From contig CAKRIL010000002.1 of the NCBI GenBank assembly GCA_934343915.1, positions 54,265 through 118,264 on the forward strand: DNA of 64,000 bases. Direction: 5' to 3'. Position numbers and translations under genes: made by a program. The first letter of the stretch is position 1. The number at the start of each line of letters is the position of its first letter. Source of the stretch: an uncultured Lachnospiraceae bacterium. Its GTDB lineage: Bacteria; Bacillota; Clostridia; Lachnospirales; Lachnospiraceae. Shown here piece by piece: positions 51,431 to 60,962 of the stretch. The notes below the pieces were generated by a model. That model saw only the letters and a program-made list of their open reading frames with translations, had not been told where the DNA came from and searched no databases.

Positions 51431-52339
51431 TTACATCACACTGTTTTTGTACTTCATCAATTCGTCAATATATCTTCTTCCGAGCTTCGACAGATTGATG
51501 CCCTTTCGCGCGACATAGCCTATCGTCATCTTTTCATCTCTGTCGAGCGGTATCGCACTGTACTCGCTTCCGTTGAGTTCCTCACATATGATTCCTGAAC
51601 ATAGTGTATAAGCGTTCATTCCCACCATGAGGTTAAGCGCAGTAGCCCTGTCGTTAATCTTAATGATTCTCTTGTAATTGTATGTACTTAGCACTTCTTC
51701 TGACAGATAAAATGAATTGTTGAGTCCCTGCTCAAACGAGAGACATGGATAATCCTCAAGCTCCTCCATGGTAATCCTGTCATTCTGCGCGAGCGGATGT
51801 CCGTTCCACAGATACACACAGGTACTGCATGTAAAAAGCTCATGAAATTCCAATTCATTTCTTTCGAGCAGCTTGTCGAGTACCTTGCCGTTGAATTCAT
51901 TGCGGTACAGAATACCTACCTCGCTCTTAAAGTTCTTGACATCCTCTATTACCTCCGCCGTCTTTGTCTCCCTCACGGCGAATTCATATTCATCAAGGCC
52001 GAACTGCTTGGCGACCTCAACAAATGCCTTTACAGCGAATGTATAATGCTGCATCGACACACAGAATTTTTTTCTGCTCTTTGTTCTGCTGATATACTTG
52101 TCATCAAGGAGCTGATATTGTTCTACAACCTGTCTGGCATAAGCCAAAAATTCCTCGCCTTCAACGGTCGTCTTAATTCCTCTGTTGGTTCTTATAAAAA
52201 TCTCTATTCCGACTTCCTCTTCGAGAGCCATAACTGTCTCGGACAGGCTGGGCTGTGATAGATACAGCCTCTTTGCAGCCTCGTTCATGGAGCCGCAATC
52301 AGCAATCGTTATCACATATTTAAGCTGTAATAATGTCAT
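51431..52339 (-). CDS. LysR-family transcriptional regulator
   Basis: 302 residues: N-terminal winged helix (1-60, with MNEAAKRLYLSQPSLSETVMALEEEVG, cited as two parts at 17-41) and a periplasmic-binding-like effector domain (90-290). The ATG at 52339 with TGGAGA upstream starts the canonical LysR fold; a longer frame to 52450 overlaps the M42 peptidase gene and is discarded. The target may be the peptidase gene 19 bases upstream on the same strand, or unlinked genes. The effector is unknown. Confidence 0.9.
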   Translation of the reverse strand: MTLLQLKYVITIADCGSMNEAAKRLYLSQPSLSETVMALEEEVGIEIFIRTNRGIKTTVEGEEFLAYARQVVEQYQLLDDKYISRTKSRKKFCVSMQHYTFAVKAFVEVAKQFGLDEYEFAVRETKTAEVIEDVKNFKSEVGILYRNEFNGKVLDKLLERNELEFHELFTCSTCVYLWNGHPLAQNDRITMEELEDYPCLSFEQGLNNSFYLSEEVLSTYNYKRIIKINDRATALNLMVGMNAYTLCSGIICEELNGSEYSAIPLDRDEKMTIGYVARKGINLSKLGRRYIDELMKYKNSVM

Positions 52340-52358
52340 ATAATTGATTCTCCATATA

Positions 52359-53399
52359 TTACACAAGATATGCCGCAAGAAGCTTGAGCGTCGCAAATGC
52401 TCCGTCCCTATGGCTTCTCTCATAGCCATGTGATGCATACACGCCGGCACCGATGAGTCCGTGTCTTACATCATGTCCTGATTTGAGTGTGACATCAACA
52501 TCCGAGCCGTAATAAGGATAGATGTCAACTGCATAGTCAATGTCATTCTCTTTTGCTGCATTGACAAGTGCGGTAACGACATCATAATTGTAAGGTCCTG
52601 CGCTGTCCTTGGCACATATGGACACCTGTGTCTCCTTACACTGAAGTCCGCTTCCTACACAGCCCATATCTACCGATATTATCTCTTTTACGCCTGACGG
52701 AACCGTGGCTGCCGCGCCATGTCCGACCTCCTCGTATACGGTAACATGCTGATATATCTTTCTCTTAGGTGTAAGCTTCTTATCCTTGAGAAGCTTTGCA
52801 AAGCCAAGTAAAATTCCAACACTTAACTTGTCATCGAGAAAACGGCTCTTGATATAGCCTGACGGAGTTATAACCGTTCTCGGGTCAAAGCATACAATAT
52901 CTCCAACATCAATTCCCAGCTTCTTCGTGTCATCCGCACTCTGCGTCATCTCATCAAGAAGCACCTCCATACAGTCAAATGCTCTTTTCTTATCATTGTA
53001 TTCCTTATTGACATGTACGGAAGCATTCTCAAGCTGGAACACACCTGTATATATCTTTCCGCTTCTTGTAACCACTCTGACATTCTCAGCCTCAGTATTA
53101 TTGGCGTTAAGTCCGCCGATAGGAACAATCCGCAGATTTCCGTTGGATTTTACCTCTGCAACCATTCCTCCGAGTGTATCTATATGTGTGTCAATCATAA
53201 TGGCATTCTCTGTATCTTCACCGCCAAGGTCAACAAGCACACCACCCTTTACCGTCATTTCAGCCTTATATCCGAGCTTTTCGTACTCTTTGATAACGTA
53301 CTCGGCTACATTTCGTGTGTAGCCTGAAGGACTGTCAATCGCCAATATTTTCTTTGTTTCTTCAAGTATATAATCTCCGTATTTTTCTGCAATTTTCAT
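52359..53399 (-). CDS. M42-family metallo-aminopeptidase
   Basis: 346 residues. Di-metal tetrahedral-type aminopeptidase or glutamyl/deblocking aminopeptidase. Metal ligands are in DTHIDTLGG (His and Asp near 70-76), RFLDDKLSVG (Asp near 186), YEEVGHGA (Glu-Glu pair) and VDMG; the C-terminal HDVRHGLIGAGVYASHGYERSH supplies the last His. AGGAGC precedes the ATG. It processes short peptides in the cytoplasm. Downstream neighbour: the LysR regulator. Confidence 0.93.
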   Translation of the reverse strand: MKIAEKYGDYILEETKKILAIDSPSGYTRNVAEYVIKEYEKLGYKAEMTVKGGVLVDLGGEDTENAIMIDTHIDTLGGMVAEVKSNGNLRIVPIGGLNANNTEAENVRVVTRSGKIYTGVFQLENASVHVNKEYNDKKRAFDCMEVLLDEMTQSADDTKKLGIDVGDIVCFDPRTVITPSGYIKSRFLDDKLSVGILLGFAKLLKDKKLTPKRKIYQHVTVYEEVGHGAAATVPSGVKEIISVDMGCVGSGLQCKETQVSICAKDSAGPYNYDVVTALVNAAKENDIDYAVDIYPYYGSDVDVTLKSGHDVRHGLIGAGVYASHGYERSHRDGAFATLKLLAAYLV

Positions 53400-53424
53400 G
53401 GTTGTCTGCTCCTTATAACAATTA

Positions 53425-56298
53425 TTAATGTTTCAAATCGAACTTTGCCAGATATTTCTCATAATCATCCATAGGCATAGGCTTCGAGTAGTAATATCCC
53501 TGAATGATATCACACTCTATCTCTCTTAAGAACTGTACCTGTTCAATGCGTTCAACGCCTTCACATACAACACGGATATCGAGTCCGTGTGCCATCTGTA
53601 CAATCCTCTCAATAATATATCTGCTTCTTGTCAGGTTCTCGGTGCTCTCAAGGAATTCCTTGTCTATCTTCAACTCGTCAACCTGCATGTCCTTCAAAAG
53701 ATTGAATGAAGAATATCCGCTTCCAAAATCATCAATAGAGAACTTGAAGCCCAATGATTTCATGCGGTTAATAAGGTCTATCATCGCATGCGAATCATTG
53801 ATAAATGCACTCTCTGTTATCTCAAATACTATGAGGTTCATAGGAATGTTGTACTTATTAAGCATGTCCTGAAGCATGCTCAGATACATTCTGTCATTCA
53901 CATGAAGTCTTGACTGATTGACATTGACAGGCAGCACAGGAAGCCCACTGTCCAGTCTTCTTCTGAGCATACGGCATACCTGTTCAAGTACATAGAAGTC
54001 CACCTCCGTAACGAAGCCGTTCTTTTCGAACAGCGGAATGAACTCACCCGGTGATACGAAGCCCTTCTCAGGAGAAATCCATCGCACAAGTGCCTCGCAG
54101 CCTACCGGAACCTCAGAATCTATATCAACTTTAGGCTGCATATATACAATAAACTCATTATTTTCAAGAGCCTTCTTCATGCTTGAAGTCATCTCCTGAT
54201 TCTTGACAAATTCGTTGTTTAGAACATCATCATAGAGTATTATACGCTTTCTTGAATCAATCCTTGCCTTTTTCTCGGCAATAGCCGCCTTATCAACCAT
54301 ATCTCTGATGCTCTCGCCTGTATCATCCGAGAGGTATACACCGCAGGTGCTTTTAATATTGACGGTATCAGAAAATCCTGAAATATTAATCTCTATATCA
54401 GATATATATGTATCAAAATTATACTTTAAGGACTCATAATCAATATATGACATGAGAAAAGCGAATCTGTCCGCGGACATTCTCGCATATATTCCGTCCG
54501 GCTGCATCAGATCGTCAAGCATATGCGCCATAACCTTAAGCACGTTATCGCCCTGTTCTCTGCCGTAGAAGTCATTGATATACTTGAAGTTCTGAATATT
54601 GATATAACCTGCCGCATACTTTCCTTCCCTGCATCTGATCTTGTCGCCCTCTATATAGAACTTCGCCTGATTCATGCCTCCGGTTACCGAATCGGTATAT
54701 GCGAGCTTCTCAAGCGTGTCCTCTTTTCTCTTTTTATTGATAATGCTCCACGTGATTATTGCCACCATAAGTATTACAATCACAAGACATATGTATAATC
54801 TGTATGTAACAATAAAACTGACAAATACATTAGTCCTCTCAACCGAAAAGAGGACGCCGTTAATCGTTCTGTTTTTGGACAGCTCAGGGGTTATCGCTCC
54901 GATAGCCTTATTTATTATTCCCGTAACGGTAGTCTTATTGCTGTCCATGTAGGCAAGAGATGAAAACATCATATTTTCATCTCTGTAAGTACCGCTGAGC
55001 ATTGAATATGTTGCCTTATCAGAATAGATTTTCCATGAGTAAGCATTGACATATGCCGCGTCAACATCCCCGTTCTTGACAGCATCAAGACACGCTACAA
55101 CACTGTTATAATTAACATATGTTATACCGTCTGAGTATGCCTGTCCGGAAACGGCAAACGATGATGTCATTCCGACCTTCCTGACCTTGGCATCCGAACT
55201 GAGCTTCACTTCATAAATCGGTACCTGAAGAAACCAGTTCGTTTCAACCAGCTTGTTTTTTTTAGCCCAATCCATATAGTAAGGAACAAGGGCTATCATA
55301 TCTATTTTTCCATTAACAAGATCTTCCTTACACACCTCGGAATCCTTATACTCATAATATTCAAATTTAAAACCTGTAAAGACGGAGAAAAAATCAAAAT
55401 ATAATCTCGCGATTCCCCCGAAATCACCATTGTCATCCGTGTACTGTAAAGGATATGAATCCTTAAGATACCCGACCTTCACAACAGGATGTGCCTTAAC
55501 ATACTCACTTTCGGCTCTTGTAAGACTTGGGTAACCAGCCTTGCTCTGCCAATATAGTGAATTATACAGATTGTTGATATAGCTGTTATTTTCAGTCAAA
55601 TGCATGGAAATGATGTTATCGAGCTCTTCAATATCCTGCTGCATACGAGCCTTTCCTGCAAGTCTGTAATCATGCGTCCCAATAACGGCAACATTCTTGA
55701 CATCCGACTCAACATACACGAAGCTGCCCATAACAGCAGCATCCACCTCACCGCTTTCAACGGCAAGCAGCATATCGTCCTCATTATCGTAATACCGTGT
55801 CATGTATGAGAAGCCTTTTTCCTTGGAATATTTCTGAAGTTCATATTCTGCCTGGGAATTACTGCACATAGCTATAAGCATACCATCGAACTTATCATAC
55901 TCCTCCAAATATACATCAGCGTCGCGTTTTACATACAGCACATCATATTCTGTCATCAAGCTTTCAGTGGTGCTGATGTCCCCGGTATACCTGTCCATAT
56001 TCTCATCAGTGAGTACCAAATCGCACTTATCCATAAGAAGACTGTCAGCCAGCATTCCTCTATCAACAAAAACAATATTCATATCATAACCGCACTCGGC
56101 TCCAAGCTGATTCAGATAATCGACGGCATATCCTTCATAATTTCCGTTTTCATTAATATATGCAAACCCGTCCATGCTGTACATACCGACGGTAACCTTC
56201 TTAATATTCGGTCTTTCGCCATCCGCTGCCGATACTGTAACAGTGCTCATTATAGTCAATATTAAAATCAATAATACCGAAATATATCTGTTCTTCAA
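53425..56298 (-). CDS. Membrane sensor cyclic-di-GMP phosphodiesterase (SBP-GGDEF-EAL)
   Basis: 957 residues. After a signal peptide come two solute-binding-protein type 3 domains (about 30-240 and 260-480), a membrane helix (about 488-512), a GGDEF-like domain (520-680) and an EAL domain (690-945). The GGDEF motif is replaced by SADRF, so cyclase activity is unlikely. The EAL side is complete: EALVRW, NVNQSRL, FEITES, IDDFGSGYSS, LKID, EGVE and QGYYYSKP. It should degrade cyclic-di-GMP in response to an extracellular small molecule. The start is taken as a TTG at 56298, seven bases after GGTGGGA; a TTG six codons earlier is possible. Confidence 0.87.
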   Translation of the reverse strand: MKNRYISVLLILILTIMSTVTVSAADGERPNIKKVTVGMYSMDGFAYINENGNYEGYAVDYLNQLGAECGYDMNIVFVDRGMLADSLLMDKCDLVLTDENMDRYTGDISTTESLMTEYDVLYVKRDADVYLEEYDKFDGMLIAMCSNSQAEYELQKYSKEKGFSYMTRYYDNEDDMLLAVESGEVDAAVMGSFVYVESDVKNVAVIGTHDYRLAGKARMQQDIEELDNIISMHLTENNSYINNLYNSLYWQSKAGYPSLTRAESEYVKAHPVVKVGYLKDSYPLQYTDDNGDFGGIARLYFDFFSVFTGFKFEYYEYKDSEVCKEDLVNGKIDMIALVPYYMDWAKKNKLVETNWFLQVPIYEVKLSSDAKVRKVGMTSSFAVSGQAYSDGITYVNYNSVVACLDAVKNGDVDAAYVNAYSWKIYSDKATYSMLSGTYRDENMMFSSLAYMDSNKTTVTGIINKAIGAITPELSKNRTINGVLFSVERTNVFVSFIVTYRLYICLVIVILMVAIITWSIINKKRKEDTLEKLAYTDSVTGGMNQAKFYIEGDKIRCREGKYAAGYINIQNFKYINDFYGREQGDNVLKVMAHMLDDLMQPDGIYARMSADRFAFLMSYIDYESLKYNFDTYISDIEINISGFSDTVNIKSTCGVYLSDDTGESIRDMVDKAAIAEKKARIDSRKRIILYDDVLNNEFVKNQEMTSSMKKALENNEFIVYMQPKVDIDSEVPVGCEALVRWISPEKGFVSPGEFIPLFEKNGFVTEVDFYVLEQVCRMLRRRLDSGLPVLPVNVNQSRLHVNDRMYLSMLQDMLNKYNIPMNLIVFEITESAFINDSHAMIDLINRMKSLGFKFSIDDFGSGYSSFNLLKDMQVDELKIDKEFLESTENLTRSRYIIERIVQMAHGLDIRVVCEGVERIEQVQFLREIECDIIQGYYYSKPMPMDDYEKYLAKFDLKH

Positions 56299-56340
56299 AG
56301 TATGCTTCCCACCCAATTAATAGTCTCGTAAATCCAACAC

Positions 56341-56372
56341 AGCTACCTCCGGTCATACATCCGAAGGTAGCT
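56341..56372 (-). terminator. Hairpin after nfnB
   Basis: AGCTACCTTCGG/CCGGAGGTAGCT pairs over 12 bases with one G-T mismatch. The following U content is modest. Confidence 0.5.
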
Positions 56373-56384
56373 CTGTCTTAAATA

Positions 56385-57767
56385 TTATTTACCGCTAAGA
56401 TATTCATCAATACCCTTAGCTGCAGCCTTGCCGGCACCCATGGCAAGAATAACGGTTGCAGCGCCTGTAACGGCATCGCCTCCTGCATATACAGCGGTCT
56501 TTGTCGTAAGACCATTCTCATCAGCTACAATGCAGCGATGCTTATTAATCTCAAGTCCGTCCGTTGTGGAAGAAATGAGTGGATTAGGTGATGTTCCGAG
56601 TGACATTATAACCGTATCAAGCTCAAGCTCAAATTCTGAGCCCGGTATCTCAACAGGTCTTCTTCTTCCTGAAGCATCCGGCTCGCCAAGCTCCATTCGA
56701 ATACATCTCATGCCTCTTACATGTCCGTTGTCATCAACTAAAATCTCAACAGGGTTAGTAAGCAGGTCAAAGATAATACCCTCCTGCTTAGCATGATGTA
56801 CCTCCTCAACTCTTGCAGGGAGCTCCTCTTCACTTCTTCTGTATACAATATGAACCTCTGCACCAAGTCTTAAGGCTGTACGGGCAGCGTCCATTGCAAC
56901 ATTTCCTCCGCCCACTACTGCAACCTTATGTCCTGCCGCAATAGGTGTATCATAATCATCAGAGAAAGCCTTCATAAGATTGCTTCTTGTAAGGTACTCA
57001 TTTGCTGAGAATACACCGTTGGCATTCTCTCCCGGAATTCCCATGAACTTAGGAAGACCTGCACCTGAACCGATGAACACGGCATCAAAGCCTTCTTCAC
57101 CAAGTAATTCATCAATTGTAACCGACTTGCCTACAACTACATTGGTCTCAATCTTAACGCCAAGCTTCTTTACATTCTCTATCTCAGCCTTTACAACAGT
57201 CTGCTTCGGAAGTCTGAATTCAGGAATACCGTACACAAGCACACCTCCGGCTTCATGAAGTGCCTCGAATATTGTCACATCATATCCAAGCTTTGCGAGA
57301 TCACCTGCACATGTAAGTCCGGATGGGCCCGAACCTATTACCGCAACTCTCTTGCCGTTAGGTGCAGCAGGAGCTTCAGGCTCAACATTATTCTCTCTCG
57401 CCCAGTCAGCAACGAATCTCTCAAGCTTACCGATTGATACAGGCTCACCCTTGAAGCCTCTTATACACTTGCCCTCACACTGGCTTTCCTGAGGACATAC
57501 TCTTCCGCATACAGCAGGAAGTGCTGAGGACTTACCGATAACCTTGTATGCTTCAGCAAAATTGCCTTCCTTAACTTCACTTATAAATTCAGGGATATGT
57601 ATTGCCACAGGACATCCCTTCATGCACTGTGCGTTCTTACAGTTAAGGCATCTTGAAGCTTCCTCCTTAGCCTCCTGTTCATTATATCCCAAACATACTT
57701 CATCAAAATTCTTAGCACGGACAGCCGGCTCCTGCTCTCTGACAGGTACTTTCTTCAATACATCCAT
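56385..57767 (-). CDS. nfnB: NADH-dependent ferredoxin:NADP oxidoreductase subunit B (NfnB) / GltA-like
   Basis: 460 residues. N-terminal 4Fe-4S ligands are Cys40, Cys43, Cys48, Cys52, with more at about 95-112 (CGRVCPQESQCEGKC); then FAD motif VIGSGPSGLTCAGDLA and NADPH motif VVGGGNVAMDAARTA. Alone it looks like the small subunit of glutamate synthase, but it is translationally coupled to the NfnA gene (ATG one base after that stop), so the electron-bifurcating Nfn transhydrogenase is the best call. No glutamate synthase large subunit is nearby. GGAGG lies eight bases before the ATG. Confidence 0.88.
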   Translation of the reverse strand: MDVLKKVPVREQEPAVRAKNFDEVCLGYNEQEAKEEASRCLNCKNAQCMKGCPVAIHIPEFISEVKEGNFAEAYKVIGKSSALPAVCGRVCPQESQCEGKCIRGFKGEPVSIGKLERFVADWARENNVEPEAPAAPNGKRVAVIGSGPSGLTCAGDLAKLGYDVTIFEALHEAGGVLVYGIPEFRLPKQTVVKAEIENVKKLGVKIETNVVVGKSVTIDELLGEEGFDAVFIGSGAGLPKFMGIPGENANGVFSANEYLTRSNLMKAFSDDYDTPIAAGHKVAVVGGGNVAMDAARTALRLGAEVHIVYRRSEEELPARVEEVHHAKQEGIIFDLLTNPVEILVDDNGHVRGMRCIRMELGEPDASGRRRPVEIPGSEFELELDTVIMSLGTSPNPLISSTTDGLEINKHRCIVADENGLTTKTAVYAGGDAVTGAATVILAMGAGKAAAKGIDEYLSGK

Positions 57768-57768
57768 C

Positions 57769-58656
57769 CTAGTTACCTCCACACTGGCCGCATCCACCAT
57801 GATGTGTAGCGCATTCCTTTAATCTGAGCATTGCTCTTCCCTCTTCGGTCTTGTACATCTGCTGTCTCTTCATAGCCTCATCAAAATTAACAAGATGTCC
57901 GTCGAACTCAGGTCCGTCAACGCATGCGAACTTAATCTCGCCGCCCACGCTCACACGACAAGCTCCGCACATTCCTGTTCCATCAACCATGATAGGATTG
58001 AGGCTCACGATTGTCTTGATTCCAAGCTCCTTAGTAAGAAGTGCAACGAACTTCATCATAATCATAGGGCCGATTGCAACACATACGTCGTAGCTCTTAT
58101 GCTCATCATTAACCAGTGACTTGATAACCTCAGTAACCATTCCCTTTCTTCCGTAGCTTCCGTCATCAGTTGTCACATAAAGATTGCCGGCAACTGCCTT
58201 CATCTCATCCTCAAGTATAAGAAGATCCTTATTCTTGGCTCCGACGATAACATCTGCTTCAACTCCATGCTCCTTGAGCCACTTAACCTGTGGATATACA
58301 GGAGCTGTACCTACACCACCTGCAACAAAGAGAATCTTCTTATTCTTAAGCTCCTCAATATCTTCACTTACGAACTCAGAAGGCATTCCAAGAGGTCCGG
58401 TAAAATCTCTGAACGAATCGCCCTCTTTAAGGTGTGACATCTTCTCTGTTGAAGCTCCAACCACCTGGAATACAATAGTTATAATGCCTTCTTCGCGATT
58501 ATAATCGCAGATTGTGAGAGGAATTCTCTCACCATGCTCATCCATCTTAACGATGACGAACTGCCCCGGACAGCATCTCTTAGCTACGCGCGGAGCCTTA
58601 ACATCCATAAGGAATATCTTGTCGGCAAGCTGTCTTGCCTTAGTTATAGCATACAT
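57769..58656 (-). CDS. nfnA: NADH-dependent ferredoxin:NADP oxidoreductase subunit A (NfnA)
   Basis: 295 residues, ferredoxin-NADP reductase-like fold with FAD (residues 1-100) and NAD domain (VAGGVGTAPVYPQ, 111-123). The 2Fe-2S site includes Cys230, Cys233, Cys245 in GTGMCGACRVS and KFACVDGPEFDGH. The tail has HHGGCGQCGG. Homologues are also called sulfide dehydrogenase subunit or PyrK-like. With NfnB it couples NADH and reduced ferredoxin to NADP reduction. AGGAGG precedes the ATG and a promoter lies at 58685-58713. Confidence 0.9.
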   Translation of the reverse strand: MYAITKARQLADKIFLMDVKAPRVAKRCCPGQFVIVKMDEHGERIPLTICDYNREEGIITIVFQVVGASTEKMSHLKEGDSFRDFTGPLGMPSEFVSEDIEELKNKKILFVAGGVGTAPVYPQVKWLKEHGVEADVIVGAKNKDLLILEDEMKAVAGNLYVTTDDGSYGRKGMVTEVIKSLVNDEHKSYDVCVAIGPMIMMKFVALLTKELGIKTIVSLNPIMVDGTGMCGACRVSVGGEIKFACVDGPEFDGHLVNFDEAMKRQQMYKTEEGRAMLRLKECATHHGGCGQCGGN

Positions 58657-58684
58657 AACATACCTCCTAATTCTTCATTCTTAT

Positions 58685-58713
58685 ATTTTAATATATTAAA
58701 GCTTAAAAGACAA
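58685..58713 (-). promoter_or_regulatory. Sigma-A promoter of nfnA-nfnB
   Basis: Minus strand TTGTCT (58708-58713), 17 bases, TAAAAT (58685-58690). A separate TATAAT further upstream has a poor -35. Confidence 0.4.
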
Positions 58714-58787
58714 CTAATTATTGAATATTAATAAAAATATTTATAATTTTCAAATTATACAGTATTTTCCATATGAAAGTTTACACA

Positions 58788-58816
58788 CAAAAGCACCCGG
58801 GATTATCCCGGGTGCT
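58788..58816 (-). terminator. Terminator after the zinc-ribbon/TPR protein gene
   Basis: Perfect ten-base stem AGCACCCGGG/CCCGGGTGCT with a five-base loop and TTTT on the minus strand. Confidence 0.85.
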
Positions 58817-58860
58817 CCATGCGCAGCTTTAATTCAGCTTATCATTATCCTTTATTATAA

Positions 58861-60567
58861 TCAATACGCAACCTCATCAAGCGTATATACCCCATTATTT
58901 TCATACACGGTATATACATATGAATCATTGCTGTCAACTCCCATCTGATAGTTCGCCTTCATGTCGCCCTGCTCCGTGGATACAATTATATCGAATACCC
59001 ATACGGAACGTCCTGAGATAGTCTTCTTCTCATCAAGGACAAGACTTACCGGCTCGCCGTCGGATGAACGATGCTCTGAATTAACCATGTTCTTGTACTC
59101 CATGGCCTGCCACAATATTTCAACTGCTCTCTCCTGCGATACCTTATCAGTGAGAGTAAGAACATAATTACGCTTAACCACCTCGCTCTTAAGTCCGTTC
59201 TTGTCGTATGTCACAACGGACAATACATTATTGCCGCTTGGCATCTCAAACGGTCCGTTGTATTCAGTAGATTTATCGGTAGGAGTGGTATTGTCAAGTG
59301 TATAGTACGCCTTGCCTCCCGCCGGTATATTACCTATAACGATGAGCTGTTCTGTCTCATAGCTTCCGCTTCTAGGGCTTATAGTAGGTGCATCAGGCTG
59401 CTTGTATTCCACTTCATAATCTGCCGTCACAGCTTCACTTGCTATATTGTACTCATTCACGGCAATGCACTTGATTGTCGTCTTGCCATCACTTATCTCA
59501 ATCTTATTTGTATAAGGTGTGCTTTCCGTCGTAGGTTCGCTTCCGTCCGTCGTGTAGTATATCTTAAAATCATAGTCAGATGTGATTCCAACCTCGATAT
59601 TAGAATTATACTTACCGCCCTCAAGGCTTAACTTCGGTGCCTCAACATAATACTTCTGAACAGCTGTCGATGCTGATGTATCCTTATATTTATTGTACAG
59701 CTCTACCAAAGCATCCGTAACTCCTGCTTTTTCATAATAATTTTCAAGATATACGATTGCTTCCAAATTGTACTCATCAACTCCGAGAATATTATACAGC
59801 ATGCTTACAGCCTTCTCTGTATTCTCAGTCGCAACGTAGCAGTCATACAGGCTGAATCGTAAATTAACCTTGCCATCGGATTCAGAGAAAGTAAGTGCTT
59901 TCTCCAAATACGGGATTGCCTCGGAATATTTACCGTTCTGAACGTACTCTATACCTGTATTATTGTAATAAGCAAAATTGTTCTGTGCCTTTTTAAGCAC
60001 CATATTAATAGTGAAAAATGCAAGAGCAACTATAATTATCACTGCCACGATAACAGAAATGACTATCACCGCTATCTTACCGCCATTACTCTTCTTTTTC
60101 TTTCTCGGTGCTACTCTCTCCTGCTCATCAGCATATCTTCTCCCCGAAGCTGTATTCTGCTGTCTTGACTGGGTGTTCTGTCGGCTCTGAGAGGTCTGTC
60201 TGTTCTGTGAAGTCTGCCTTGACTGGGTATCAGACCTCTTCACAGGCTGTGCCGATGAAGCTGATGTATTTCTTCTCTGGGATGAGTTCTGACTTGCTGC
60301 GCTTCTCTGAGATACTCCCAGCACATCTCTGCCCGCCGAGCTTTGCTGCTTCCTTGTACCGCCGTTCTTGTCGAGAGTTCCCTGTATTTCCTTTAAGTAT
60401 ACCTGCGCATCAACGGTCTCGTTCTCAACAATCTGCGCAATAGACTTGGCGAGCTGCTCTTCAAGTTCAGCATCCTCTGTATTCTGACGAGAAACCGGTC
60501 TTTTACATACATCACATACCTTCTGCCCGGCACTCAGCTTATGTCCGCAATTCTCACAACGAATCAT
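58861..60567 (-). CDS. Zinc-ribbon, single-span membrane protein with TPR and chitobiase-type repeats
   Basis: 568 residues. Zinc ribbon Cys4, Cys7, Cys18, Cys21; acidic helix (30-65); a disordered Ser/Gln/Arg-rich stretch (75-145); a Lys-rich patch then one membrane helix (164-190). Outside are TPR-like helices (200-305) and two CHB_HEX_C-type modules (YYTTDGSEPTTESTPY and YYTLDNTTPTDKSTEY, about 335-470), then a C-terminal domain (480-568). The topology suggests a cytoplasmic zinc ribbon and an extracellular part. Function unknown; TPR plus beta-sandwich modules suggest envelope assembly or binding. GGAGG precedes the ATG. Confidence 0.8.
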   Translation of the reverse strand: MIRCENCGHKLSAGQKVCDVCKRPVSRQNTEDAELEEQLAKSIAQIVENETVDAQVYLKEIQGTLDKNGGTRKQQSSAGRDVLGVSQRSAASQNSSQRRNTSASSAQPVKRSDTQSRQTSQNRQTSQSRQNTQSRQQNTASGRRYADEQERVAPRKKKKSNGGKIAVIVISVIVAVIIIVALAFFTINMVLKKAQNNFAYYNNTGIEYVQNGKYSEAIPYLEKALTFSESDGKVNLRFSLYDCYVATENTEKAVSMLYNILGVDEYNLEAIVYLENYYEKAGVTDALVELYNKYKDTSASTAVQKYYVEAPKLSLEGGKYNSNIEVGITSDYDFKIYYTTDGSEPTTESTPYTNKIEISDGKTTIKCIAVNEYNIASEAVTADYEVEYKQPDAPTISPRSGSYETEQLIVIGNIPAGGKAYYTLDNTTPTDKSTEYNGPFEMPSGNNVLSVVTYDKNGLKSEVVKRNYVLTLTDKVSQERAVEILWQAMEYKNMVNSEHRSSDGEPVSLVLDEKKTISGRSVWVFDIIVSTEQGDMKANYQMGVDSNDSYVYTVYENNGVYTLDEVAY

Positions 60568-60631
60568 CTTAATTCCTCCATACGCTTGTATCTATAAGCA
60601 TTCTATCTTTTCTTGTCTCTAAGCTTTGTTA

Positions 60632-60660
60632 AATATAGCATAATTCATTTTAAAATTCAA
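60632..60660 (-). promoter_or_regulatory. Sigma-A promoter of the zinc-ribbon/TPR gene
   Basis: Minus strand TTGAAT (60655-60660), 17 bases, TATATT (60632-60637). Confidence 0.6.
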
Positions 60661-60830
60661 CACTTCCATAAAAATGTAATATTTTTGTCATAGTTGAGGC
60701 ATAGTTCATTTTCTTTTTATAATTTCTTCCCTTTTATTTTACTTGTTATACACAAAATGGTCACAACATATCTATATACTAGAATTCGGATAGCAAAGTT
60801 AATGCTTTCTATCTCCCCCCTCATATTTAA

Positions 60831-60874
60831 AAAGCTCGAAGCCCCGGACTAATCCCCCGGGGCTTCAAGCTTTC
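60831..60874 (-). terminator. Second terminator, 17-bp arms
   Basis: AAAGCTTGAAGCCCCGG pairs with CCGGGGCTTCGAGCTTT, followed by TT and A-rich sequence on the minus strand. It may be a backup for the terminator at 60906-60936 or end a short transcript from the 32 bases between. Confidence 0.75.
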
Positions 60875-60905
60875 TTATGATATATAATAATTCTTCGACA
60901 AATAC

Positions 60906-60936
60906 AAAACAGGTGTGCCAAAAAGCACACCTGTTT
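60906..60936 (-). terminator. First terminator after the Ig-like repeat gene
   Basis: AAAACAGGTGTGC/GCACACCTGTTTT with a short T-rich loop; the closing U run follows on the minus strand. It is nearly symmetric, so it could work in both directions. Confidence 0.85.
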
Positions 60937-60962
60937 TAAGATCTTCTTATGTGTAAAATACA

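Larger units (their letters stand above)
60568..60962. other. Intergenic region with two tandem terminators
   Basis: About 395 bases between two minus-strand genes. It holds two terminators, the promoter at 60632-60660 and otherwise AT-rich sequence with no coding signal. Confidence 0.7.

Noticed and set aside
56385..57767. Glutamate synthase small subunit (GltD)
   Set aside because: No large subunit is nearby and the gene is coupled to NfnA, so the Nfn complex explains it better.
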